A stretch of DNA of 57,837 nucleotides, from contig CAYTMU010000022.1 of the NCBI GenBank assembly GCA_964438975.1, positions 1 to 57,837 on the forward strand. The letters run 5' to 3'. The stretch comes from Chryseosolibacter sp964438975. Its GTDB lineage: Bacteria > Bacteroidota > Bacteroidia > Cytophagales > Cyclobacteriaceae. Within the stretch, counting starts at the first letter, position 1; each line of letters begins with the position of its first letter. Made by a program: the position numbers and the translations under genes. Under the pieces are notes generated by a model. That model was not told the origin of the DNA, searched no databases, and was given only the letters and a program-made list of their open reading frames with translations. This document shows, one piece after another, positions 51,155 to 57,837 of this stretch.

Positions 51155-52858
51155 ATGCAGAAACGCTGGATATTCAGGAAGGCTCCCCCACAGGAGGAGA
51201 TCGAACGGCTTTCACAGTCTATCAATACAAATCCATTTCTCACAGGTATTCTCCTTCAGCGCGGTATCACCGACTTCAACAGTGCAAAAAAGTACTTCCG
51301 CCCTTCCCTGGCGGATCTTCACGACCCCTTTCTGATGAAGGATATGGACCGCGCAGTTGAGAGACTGAAGGCGGCGCTCGCCGGCGGTGAGAAGATTCTG
51401 ATCTACGGCGACTACGATGTGGATGGCACCACCGCCGTATCACTGGTTTTCAAATACCTGAGTCGGTTTTATTCGAAGTGTGATATCTATATCCCGGATC
51501 GCTATGCAGAAGGATATGGAGTCTCGCTCGCCGGCGTGGAGTACGCTGCAGCCAATGACTACCGATTGGTGATCGCACTGGACTGCGGTATAAAATCATC
51601 TGAGCTCGTCCGGCTCGCGCGCAACAAGGGTGTTGATTTTATCATATGCGATCACCACCTCCCTGGCGAAGACATCCCCGAGGCTGTTGCAGTGCTCGAT
51701 CCGAAGCGGGGTGATTGTAGCTATCCATGTGCGGACCTGAGTGGTTGCGGCCTCGGATTCAAATTGATGCAGGCGTTTGCGCGTCGGTACCGCGAGGAGG
51801 CAGAAGTGTTCGAATACCTCGATCTCGTTGCTGTCAGCATTGCATCTGACGTTGTTCCGATCGTCGATGAAAATCGGATACTGGCTCACTTCGGACTGCG
51901 GAAGCTGAACGAGAACCCCCTTCCCGGTCTCAAAGCGCTCCGGGAGGTCGCCGGAATCAAGAACGACCTCGACATATCCGGAGTTGTCTTTACGCTTGGG
52001 CCGCGAATCAACGCCGCCGGTCGCGTAGCCCACGCCAGTGCTGCCGTCGACCTGCTGATTTCGGAAACGGATAGCGATGCAGCAGCGCTGGCAGCGAAAT
52101 TGGACCTCAAGAACGAGGAGCGAAAGGGTTTTGACTCTTCCATTACCGAAGAGGCGCTGGCGATGATCGAATCAAATGATCGGATCAAGCCTCTGAAATC
52201 AACCGTTCTTTTCAAGAATACCTGGCATAAAGGAGTTATTGGCATAGTTGCTGCTCGTTGTATTGAACGTTTTTACAGACCAACGGTAATCCTGACGGAA
52301 TCGAATAATAAGATCACAGGATCGGCGCGGAGCATCACTGGGTTTGACCTCTATCAGGCAATCCTTAGTTGCAGCGACTTGCTCGAAAAATTTGGAGGTC
52401 ATAAATATGCAGCGGGACTAACGCTCGACGTCAGCAACCTGGAGGCGTTCCAGCAACGGTTTGAAGAAGTTGTCTCGGCAACGCTGACACCCGACATGAT
52501 GACGCCGGTGATCGAGATTGATAGCACCGTTATGCTCGATGCAGTGAATCCGAAGTTCGTAAATGTGTTGAAGCAGATGGGTCCTTTTGGGCCAGAGAAT
52601 ACAAAGCCGGTTTTTGTGGCTAACGATTTATATGTTGTCAACCCGCCGTCACGGCTTAAGGACCGGCACATACGATTCCGGGTTGGCCAGCGGGGCAATC
52701 GCAACATGTTCCAGGCTATCGGGTTTGATATGGCCAGTTTTTGCGAACCAGTCCTGAACAGCGAATCCTTTCGGATGGCGTTTACGATCGAAGAAAACGT
52801 GTATAATGGAACGACATCCATACAATTGCGTATTAAGGATATTAAATTTGACCAGTGA
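51155..52858 (+). CDS. recJ: single-stranded-DNA-specific exonuclease RecJ
   Basis: A 567-residue RecJ, a 5'-3' exonuclease on single-stranded DNA in recombination and mismatch repair. DHH phosphoesterase motifs: YGDYDVDGTTAVSL (~85), ALDCGIKSSE (~140) and the DHH in FIICDHHLPGED (~166); the DHHA1 region has GGHKYAAGLTL (~413) and an OB-fold-like C-terminus. Length matches the family. The TGA stop overlaps the lptB ATG by one base (TGATG). Confidence 0.95.
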   Translation: MQKRWIFRKAPPQEEIERLSQSINTNPFLTGILLQRGITDFNSAKKYFRPSLADLHDPFLMKDMDRAVERLKAALAGGEKILIYGDYDVDGTTAVSLVFKYLSRFYSKCDIYIPDRYAEGYGVSLAGVEYAAANDYRLVIALDCGIKSSELVRLARNKGVDFIICDHHLPGEDIPEAVAVLDPKRGDCSYPCADLSGCGLGFKLMQAFARRYREEAEVFEYLDLVAVSIASDVVPIVDENRILAHFGLRKLNENPLPGLKALREVAGIKNDLDISGVVFTLGPRINAAGRVAHASAAVDLLISETDSDAAALAAKLDLKNEERKGFDSSITEEALAMIESNDRIKPLKSTVLFKNTWHKGVIGIVAARCIERFYRPTVILTESNNKITGSARSITGFDLYQAILSCSDLLEKFGGHKYAAGLTLDVSNLEAFQQRFEEVVSATLTPDMMTPVIEIDSTVMLDAVNPKFVNVLKQMGPFGPENTKPVFVANDLYVVNPPSRLKDRHIRFRVGQRGNRNMFQAIGFDMASFCEPVLNSESFRMAFTIEENVYNGTTSIQLRIKDIKFDQ

Positions 52859-53607
52859 TGACCCTTCGCGCTGAACATCTTTTTAAGAAATACAAGTCGC
52901 GCACTGTCGTGAACGATGTTTCCGTACATGTTGAGCAAGGGGAAATCGTCGGGCTCCTCGGGCCAAACGGTGCGGGGAAGACAACGAGCTTCTATATGAT
53001 TGTTGGTCTCATCAAGCCCAACGAAGGAAAGATTTTTCTGGAGAACGAAGATATTACCGGGTTGCCGATGTACCAGCGTGCGAAACGCGGTATCGGGTAT
53101 CTCGCGCAGGAGGCGTCCGTTTTCCGCAAGCTCACGGTCGAAGAAAACATTCTGGCGGTGCTGGAAATGCGTGACTACACAAAACAGCAGCGCAGAGAAA
53201 AGACGGACCAGCTCATAGAGGAATTCAGCTTGCAGAAGGTTCGAAAGAACCTCGGCATGTCGCTGTCTGGCGGGGAACGACGGAGGACCGAGATCGCTCG
53301 CGCGCTTGCTGTGGACCCGAAGTTCGTGCTTCTCGATGAGCCTTTCGCCGGCGTCGACCCGATTGCTGTCGAAGAGATCCAGTTGATTGTCGCCAAGTTA
53401 AAACTAAAGAACATCGGCATTCTCATCACGGACCACAACGTCGACGAAACTCTCTCCATTACCGACCGCGCTTATCTGATGGTGGATGGCAAGCTGTTCA
53501 AATCCGGTACCGCCGAGGATCTCGCAAACGACCCTCTGGTTCGCAAGGTATACCTCGGTCAGAACTTTAAACTGAGAAGAGCGAATATCAATGTCTCTTC
53601 TTCCTGA
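52858..53607 (+). CDS. lptB: LPS export ABC transporter ATP-binding protein LptB
   Basis: A 249-residue ABC ATPase that powers lipopolysaccharide transport from the inner membrane. Walker A GPNGAGKTT (~40), Q-loop GYLAQEASVFRKLTVEENI, signature LSGGERRRTEIARAL (~136), Walker B FVLLDEPFAGVDP (~160) and the switch histidine in ITDHNVDETL. The AQEASVFRKLT and FAGVDPIAVEEIQ segments are LptB-specific. ATG at 52858 overlaps the recJ stop; a GTG at 52855 is an alternative. Other lpt genes are not in the window. Confidence 0.95.
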   Translation: MTLRAEHLFKKYKSRTVVNDVSVHVEQGEIVGLLGPNGAGKTTSFYMIVGLIKPNEGKIFLENEDITGLPMYQRAKRGIGYLAQEASVFRKLTVEENILAVLEMRDYTKQQRREKTDQLIEEFSLQKVRKNLGMSLSGGERRRTEIARALAVDPKFVLLDEPFAGVDPIAVEEIQLIVAKLKLKNIGILITDHNVDETLSITDRAYLMVDGKLFKSGTAEDLANDPLVRKVYLGQNFKLRRANINVSSS

Positions 53608-53611
53608 CCGT

Positions 53612-54079
53612 CTATTTGGGAATAAGTGAATAGATAACTTTCCAGACGAGATCTGCTTCGTATCCCTTCCTGATTGCATACGACGCCAGCCGGTCGCGAA
53701 TTACGAACGGATTATCCTCATCCAGCGAGGTCAGCTTCTGAGATAAAAGGTGGTGGAGTGTTGATCGGTAATCCTCACCATCTATTTCTGTCAACGCGAT
53801 GCGGATGCAATTTGCGGAAACGCCTTTTGATTCGAGCGCGTGGACTATCTTTGTTCGCCCCCATTTCTTCATCCTGAATTTTCCGCCAGCAAATAACTTT
53901 GCGAAGCGCTCTTCGTTCAGGAATCCGTCTTCGATCAGTTCCGTGATAATTTCGCCTATTTCGGAAGAGTAGAGTCCGTACTCGTAAAGCTTGTTCCGGA
54001 CCTCCAGATGTGAACGTTCCTGGTACGCGCAGTAGCGCCGAATCTTTTGTCTCGCTTCTTCCGGGGAAACTGACTTCAT
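53612..54079 (-). CDS. recX: RecX-family regulatory protein
   Basis: A 155-residue all-helical protein of three-helix repeats: ARQKIRRYCAYQERSHLEVRNKLYEYG (in outline), LIEDGFLNEERFAKLFAGGKFRMKKWGRTKI (in part), HHLLSQKLTSL and KGYEADLVWKVI. These are RecX signatures; RecX inhibits RecA filaments. Convergent with lptB across 4 bases. recA is not present here. Confidence 0.9.
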   Translation of the reverse strand: MKSVSPEEARQKIRRYCAYQERSHLEVRNKLYEYGLYSSEIGEIITELIEDGFLNEERFAKLFAGGKFRMKKWGRTKIVHALESKGVSANCIRIALTEIDGEDYRSTLHHLLSQKLTSLDEDNPFVIRDRLASYAIRKGYEADLVWKVIYSLIPK

Positions 54080-54099
54080 CGGGAGCGGTTCTCCAGACC

Positions 54100-54582
54100 T
54101 CAGCGGCTCTTCACGAGCCCTTTGTTCTTCAGAACGCTAGCCAGGAACTTCCGCTCATTCTCGGTGCTGAATATGCGAAACGGCAGATGGATAAGCTGCG
54201 CCTTGTTGACAAACAGTACAAAGTGGTCTTTTCCGATATCGGCGCCGATGATCTGATCCCACTTAAGCGGCATACCTTCCCTGGGGCTCTTCTTCATCAG
54301 GATCTGCTGGCTGCTGATCTCGTATGAGAATCGCTCGAACAAAAGTCGCCCTTGTTCCAGTTGCGTAACGCCGTAAAACTGTACCCACCAGAAAAGCATG
54401 TAAAGCCCCAGGCCGACAATGGCCCCGATGAACCACCAGATGCTTGGAACCCAGATGTAACCCAGGCAGATGACGAAAGCCGCAAGCGCGGCGATCCATC
54501 CCTGACGACGCATAATGCGTTGAAATGCAAGACGGATGTAAACCTTCTTATCGAGTTTGTAATTTTTCGTTCTTACGATCAT
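54100..54582 (-). CDS. YcxB-like membrane protein
   Basis: A 160-residue protein with two membrane helices (GWIAALAAFVICLGYIWV; WWFIGAIVGLGLYMLFWW) after a basic N-terminus (TKNYKLDKKVYIRLAFQRIMRRQ, in outline) and a C-terminal PH-like domain with RFSYEISSQQILMKKS, MPLKWDQIIGADIGKDHFVLFVNKAQL (in part) and the family's LPFRIFSTENERKFL. This fits the YcxB-like family, whose function is unknown. It lies 20 bases upstream of recX in the same orientation. Confidence 0.8.
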   Translation of the reverse strand: MIVRTKNYKLDKKVYIRLAFQRIMRRQGWIAALAAFVICLGYIWVPSIWWFIGAIVGLGLYMLFWWVQFYGVTQLEQGRLLFERFSYEISSQQILMKKSPREGMPLKWDQIIGADIGKDHFVLFVNKAQLIHLPFRIFSTENERKFLASVLKNKGLVKSR

Positions 54583-54598
54583 AAAATTCGAACAGTAT

Positions 54599-55459
54599 TT
54601 AACGGACCGCCTTCAGGCTAAGGTCCAGACTCTTTACTGCGTGGGTGAGTTCCCCGACCGATATGTAGTCAACCCCGCATTCTGCGATCGCGCGGATCGT
54701 GTGCTCACTGATACCTCCACTTGCCTCTGTCTTGCATCGGCCACCGATCATCTGCACGGCTTCGCGCATGGTAGCCAGATCCATATTATCGAGCATGATC
54801 ACGTCCACACCGCCGTTTTCCAGGGCTTCCCGGACTTCCGCGATATTGCGGGTTTCAACCTCTATGGGCAGTTTCTTGTCAATGGCGCGAAGATACTCTT
54901 TTGTTCGATTGATTGCTGCGGAAATTCCGCCCGCCATGTCAATGTGGTTATCTTTTAACATGATCATATCGAACAGGCCGATGCGGTGGTTTTTTCCACC
55001 GCCGATCAATACCGCCCATTTTTCGGGAAGCCGGAAGTTGGGGGTAGTCTTTCGGGTATCGAGGAGTTCAGCGCCTGTCCCCGCAATCAGGTTGCAGTAG
55101 TGCCGGGTTTTGGTAGCAATCGCACTCATCCGCTGCATACAGTTGAGAATGAGCCGTTCCGCGGTCAGGATGGAGCGTGCGGAGCCGTTCACGGTTAAAG
55201 CGATGTCACCTGGTATGACGGGTTCACCGTCGGGTTTGAATACCTCAAGCTCAAGTCCGCTGTCGAGGTAGTGGAAAATCTCGGTGGCCAGGGAAACGCC
55301 GGCGATTACGCCTGTATCCTTCACCAGAAGGCGTGCGGTCTGGAGGGCATCGTGCGGAATTGAAGCGAGCGTGGAGTGATCGCCTTCACCGACATCCTCC
55401 GCCAGTGCGGAATGGATAAAATCCTTCAGAAAACCGGGTGTAATGTACGACGGGGTCAC
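54599..55459 (-). CDS. nadC: nicotinate-nucleotide pyrophosphorylase (carboxylating)
   Basis: A 286-residue quinolinate phosphoribosyltransferase that makes nicotinate mononucleotide in de novo NAD synthesis. Conserved: EDVGEGDHST, NCMQRMSAIATKTRHY, LDTRKTTPNFRLPEKWAV (in part), GGGKNHRIGLFDMIMLKDNH, EVETRNIAEV, IMLDNMD and EASGGISEHTI. The start is GTG at 55459. Together with nadK in the same window the cell has NAD and NADP synthesis steps here, though at separate loci. It precedes the YcxB-like gene by 16 bases. Confidence 0.95.
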   Translation of the reverse strand: MTPSYITPGFLKDFIHSALAEDVGEGDHSTLASIPHDALQTARLLVKDTGVIAGVSLATEIFHYLDSGLELEVFKPDGEPVIPGDIALTVNGSARSILTAERLILNCMQRMSAIATKTRHYCNLIAGTGAELLDTRKTTPNFRLPEKWAVLIGGGKNHRIGLFDMIMLKDNHIDMAGGISAAINRTKEYLRAIDKKLPIEVETRNIAEVREALENGGVDVIMLDNMDLATMREAVQMIGGRCKTEASGGISEHTIRAIAECGVDYISVGELTHAVKSLDLSLKAVR

Positions 55460-55473
55460 AAGGGCAAAAATAG

Positions 55474-55875
55474 CTATTCCTTCGAGAACGAGATCTCGTG
55501 GAGGAGTTGCTGATTGTTCGTCGACCGGATCTTCATGAAAACACGAAAGGTCTCTTCGCCACTCTTGTATTGTCCGATAGCAAATGGCTGGCCTCCTTTG
55601 GAAGATCCCTGGTGGATAATATTGAACTCGGAAGGGGGGTGCTGCCGGAAAAAATCCCGGAAAACAAACTCCGCCTGTGCTTTGCTATAGGATTGTACCT
55701 TGCCTTCGATCGTTACATCGACAGTCTGAAATAGGTATTTCGACAATTCTTTCGAACTACCCGCCTTTATAGTTTCCCGGACCTGATAGATCACGTTGTT
55801 CTGTGCTTCAGCTACGAACACTTGTAAGGCCAGGAGTGTGAAAACTATAACGACTTTCAATCTGTTCACCTTCAT
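55474..55875 (-). CDS. DUF4783-type secreted protein
   Basis: A 133-residue secreted protein with a signal peptide (LKVVIVFTLLALQVFVAEAQ). The mature part has VRETIKAGSSKELSKYLFQTVDVTIEG (in outline), KAQAEFVFRDFFRQHPPSEFNIIHQGSS (in outline) and an end LLHEISFSKE: an NTF2-like alpha+beta fold typical of DUF4783, common in Bacteroidota. No function is known. It lies 14 bases before nadC, so the four genes nadC, YcxB-like, recX and this one may be one operon. TAATTTTC upstream is one base off a -7 element. Confidence 0.85.
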   Translation of the reverse strand: MKVNRLKVVIVFTLLALQVFVAEAQNNVIYQVRETIKAGSSKELSKYLFQTVDVTIEGKVQSYSKAQAEFVFRDFFRQHPPSEFNIIHQGSSKGGQPFAIGQYKSGEETFRVFMKIRSTNNQQLLHEISFSKE

Positions 55876-56182
55876 GACAATATTCGTTAAGGGCGAAAAT
55901 TATGCCATTGTTGAAAGATAAAGAAATTTACTGATGCTCAGCGGTTTCTTCCTGCAGTGGGGATGTAATGAAAATGGTTAACGTATTATATTTGCGCCTT
56001 CTGAATGAGGCCTTCCCATTTTAAGGAGCAGTTATCGGTCTGAAATCGAGGGTAAACGGAACGGTGATAGCATGCAGCAGCAAAAAGGTGTTTTTTTCGG
56101 TTGTGTGACTTTTTTACAGCCGGTGTAACATTCCAGGACGCACGGTGAGTGGCGCCTGTATTTGACAGTGAAAAACAATGAA
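55876..56182. other. intergenic region with possible long gpmI leader
   Basis: This 307-base stretch between two divergent genes has no credible gene; the open frames in it are short and unlike any protein I know. It contains the -7 element at 55987-55994 for the gpmI direction and, 100 bases later, a possible 7-bp hairpin (56098-56104 with 56116-56122, loop of 11). The leader of gpmI would be about 180 bases. I cannot match it to a known riboswitch. Confidence 0.5.
55987..55994 (+). promoter_or_regulatory. -7 element upstream of gpmI
   Basis: TATATTTG fits TAnnTTTG. I see no clear TTG at the usual distance upstream. If used, the gpmI transcript would start about 180 bases before ATG 56183. 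Confidence 0.35.
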
Positions 56183-57706
56183 ATGAATAAGAAAGTCTTG
56201 TTAATGATCTTGGATGGCTGGGGCATCGCCACAAATAAGAACGTGTCGGCGGTCGATCAGGCCAACACTCCTTTTGTCGATTCTTTGTATGAGCGCTATC
56301 CGCATAGTAAACTTCAAGCCTCTGGGCTTGCCGTCGGATTGCCCGAGGGGCAAATGGGAAATTCCGAAGTGGGGCACATGAATATCGGTGCTGGTCGCGT
56401 CGTGTATCAAGATCTCGTGCGGGTCAACAAGGCCTTACTGGAACGAGAGCTTTACGATAACCCAGTTCTGAACGACGCATTCGACTACGCGAAGAGAACC
56501 AACAAGAACGTACATTTTATTGGTCTCGTATCAGACGGCGGTGTGCACTCCCATATCGAGCACCTCAAGGGATTGATCTCACTGGCGAGCGAGAAGGAAG
56601 TCAATAATGTTTTTGTGCACGCGTTCCTTGACGGCCGCGATACAGACCCCAAGAGCGGTAAGCTATATCTTGCGGAACTGCTTGAGCACATGCATCGGAA
56701 CGTTGGTCAGCTGGCGAGCGTGATTGGTCGCTACTACGCGATGGATCGCGACAGGCGCTGGGAGCGCGTGAAGCTCGCCTACGATCTGCTGGTAAATGGC
56801 AACGGCAGGTCTGCGCGTGACGCAGTGAAAGCGGTCCAGGAATCCTATGACCTGAACGTCACGGACGAGTTTGTCAATCCGATCTGTATGACCGATGAGC
56901 GCGGACGCCCACTCGCGACGATCCAAGAGGGAGATGTAGTGCTATGCTTCAACTTTCGCACGGATCGGGGAAGGGAGATCACGCAGGTCTTGACGCAGGA
57001 AGATTTCCCTGAGTTGGGGATGAAGAAACTGAATCTCTATTATATAACCCTTACTTCATACGACGAAACATTCCGCGATGTGCGAGTGATCTTCGAGAAA
57101 GACAATCTCGAAATGACACTTGGCGAAGTTGTTGCGAACGCCGGGCGAAAGCAAATACGCATAGCGGAAACAGAAAAATACCCGCACGTTACGTTCTTTT
57201 TCTCCGGAGGAAGGGAGTTGGCGTTTGCCGGGGAGAGTCGTATTATGTGTCCGTCGCCGAAAGTGGCGACGTACGACCTTCAACCGGAGATGAGCGCTCG
57301 TGATATTCGCGATCGAATTATTCCGGAACTGGAAGCGGGTTCGGCTGATTTCATTTGCCTCAACTTCGCCAATCCCGACATGGTAGGTCACACCGGCGTG
57401 TTTGAGGCGGCGGTGAAAGCTTGCGAGACAGTCGATTCGTGTGCGAAAGATGTGACGGAAGCGGCCCTCCGCAATGGTTACGCTACGGTGATTATCGCGG
57501 ACCACGGTAACGCTGATATGATGATCAACGCCGACGGCAGTCCTAACACGGCGCACACAACCAACCTGGTACCGTGCATCCTCGTGGACGACACGTATGT
57601 AGGAAAGCTCAAAGACGGTAAGCTTGGCGATATCGCACCAACTATCCTTCACTTGATGGAATTACCGGTGCCGGTACAAATGACAGGAGATGTTTTGCTG
57701 GGTTAA
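56183..57706 (+). CDS. gpmI: 2,3-bisphosphoglycerate-independent phosphoglycerate mutase
   Basis: A 507-residue cofactor-independent mutase that converts 3- to 2-phosphoglycerate in glycolysis. Metal site and catalytic residues are seen in MILDGWGIA (Asp11), GNSEVGHMNIGAGR (Ser61, which is phosphorylated), GLVSDGGVHSH, DGRDTDPKSG, CLNFANPDMVGHTG and DHGNADMM. Length is normal. Starts at ATG 56183; a GTG five codons earlier (56168) is also possible. It is divergent from the DUF4783 gene and overlaps the next gene by 17 bases. Confidence 0.95.
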   Translation: MNKKVLLMILDGWGIATNKNVSAVDQANTPFVDSLYERYPHSKLQASGLAVGLPEGQMGNSEVGHMNIGAGRVVYQDLVRVNKALLERELYDNPVLNDAFDYAKRTNKNVHFIGLVSDGGVHSHIEHLKGLISLASEKEVNNVFVHAFLDGRDTDPKSGKLYLAELLEHMHRNVGQLASVIGRYYAMDRDRRWERVKLAYDLLVNGNGRSARDAVKAVQESYDLNVTDEFVNPICMTDERGRPLATIQEGDVVLCFNFRTDRGREITQVLTQEDFPELGMKKLNLYYITLTSYDETFRDVRVIFEKDNLEMTLGEVVANAGRKQIRIAETEKYPHVTFFFSGGRELAFAGESRIMCPSPKVATYDLQPEMSARDIRDRIIPELEAGSADFICLNFANPDMVGHTGVFEAAVKACETVDSCAKDVTEAALRNGYATVIIADHGNADMMINADGSPNTAHTTNLVPCILVDDTYVGKLKDGKLGDIAPTILHLMELPVPVQMTGDVLLG

Positions 57707-57837
57707 GAGACGTTGCGCGTTCGTTTTGCTGAAGGTGGCAGTAGCCGTCTCGCTGGCGGCCTGCGAGTCGCAGAATCCGCCTGCGACGTTTTATCCGATC
57801 GATAGCCTTGTTTCCGGGCAAGCCGCATACCTCGCAA
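57690..57837 (+). CDS. predicted lipoprotein, 5' end only (partial)
   Basis: A frame starting at ATG 57690, inside the last 17 bases of gpmI, and open to the window edge (49 residues). The head MFCWVKRRCAF is basic, followed by a hydrophobic stretch and a lipobox ending in SLAAC (Cys25), then ESQNPPATFYPIDSLV. It looks like an outer-membrane lipoprotein of unknown type. Overlap with gpmI suggests translational coupling; GTG or TTG codons further on could be the true start. Confidence 0.6.
   Translation, partial: MFCWVKRRCAFVLLKVAVAVSLAACESQNPPATFYPIDSLVSGQAAYLA

Overview
This window looks like ordinary chromosome from a member of the Bacteroidota, probably a Cytophagales-type organism with roughly 50% GC. 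The evidence is the gene content: BamA with two OmpH/Skp genes, DUF6089-type barrels, a PorE-like OmpA lipoprotein, DUF3857 proteins, a propeller/Y_Y_Y protein, DUF4783, DUF6427 and a GH3-family protein. Several start sites also carry the Bacteroidota -7 element TAnnTTTG, in places with TTG or TTTG 19-20 bases upstream. I see no transposase, prophage, CRISPR array, integron or restriction system.

Layout. 1-3200 (+) is a fatty-acid beta-oxidation operon in the order fadN (3' end only), fadA, fadE. 3207-14616 (-) is a long envelope and housekeeping cluster: yqeY, cvpA, hydrolase, CBS protein, nadK, two barrels, uppS, bamA, ompH, ompH, closed by a strong terminator at 4654-4688 and followed by an LD-carboxypeptidase. 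14687-19550 (+) holds pdxJ, two TPM-domain proteins, glyA, tatC and rpiB. 19540-31308 alternates strands: DUF6427 membrane protein (-), rbfA and a LolC/FtsX-type permease (+), a SNF2 helicase (+), a lipid A-type acyltransferase (-), an SDR (+) and a tandem DUF3857 pair (-). 31419-33472 (+) has radA and a UPF0316-like membrane protein; 33486-35009 (-) is a GH3-family protein.

35.0-37.3 kb is a patch of small genes and non-coding DNA: an SMR exporter, a possible gene remnant, a nitronate monooxygenase and an 89-residue orphan. In its middle, 35750-35856 holds three DnaA-box-like 9-mers (one perfect TTATCCACA) followed by a 50-base stretch with 76% A+T. I regard this as a candidate replication origin. 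To its right, nearly all genes out to 53.6 kb are on the + strand; to its left, strands are mixed.

37.3-53.6 kb (+) carries recG, a propeller/Y_Y_Y membrane protein with a lipoprotein, two Fe-S proteins, a conserved hypothetical protein, the PorE-like lipoprotein, fumC, a coiled-coil secreted protein, and a glycine-rich secreted protein that leads recJ and lptB. A tRNA-Phe with its own promoter and terminator lies on the other strand at 43053-43125. 53612-55875 (-) is recX, a YcxB-like protein, nadC and a DUF4783 protein. The window closes with gpmI and the start of a lipoprotein gene (+).

I did not find a convincing new multigene system. The items most worth a second look are the origin candidate, start codons that coincide with the predicted transcription start, the intact/degenerate transglutaminase pair, the output-less propeller protein and the glycine-rich protein in front of recJ-lptB.
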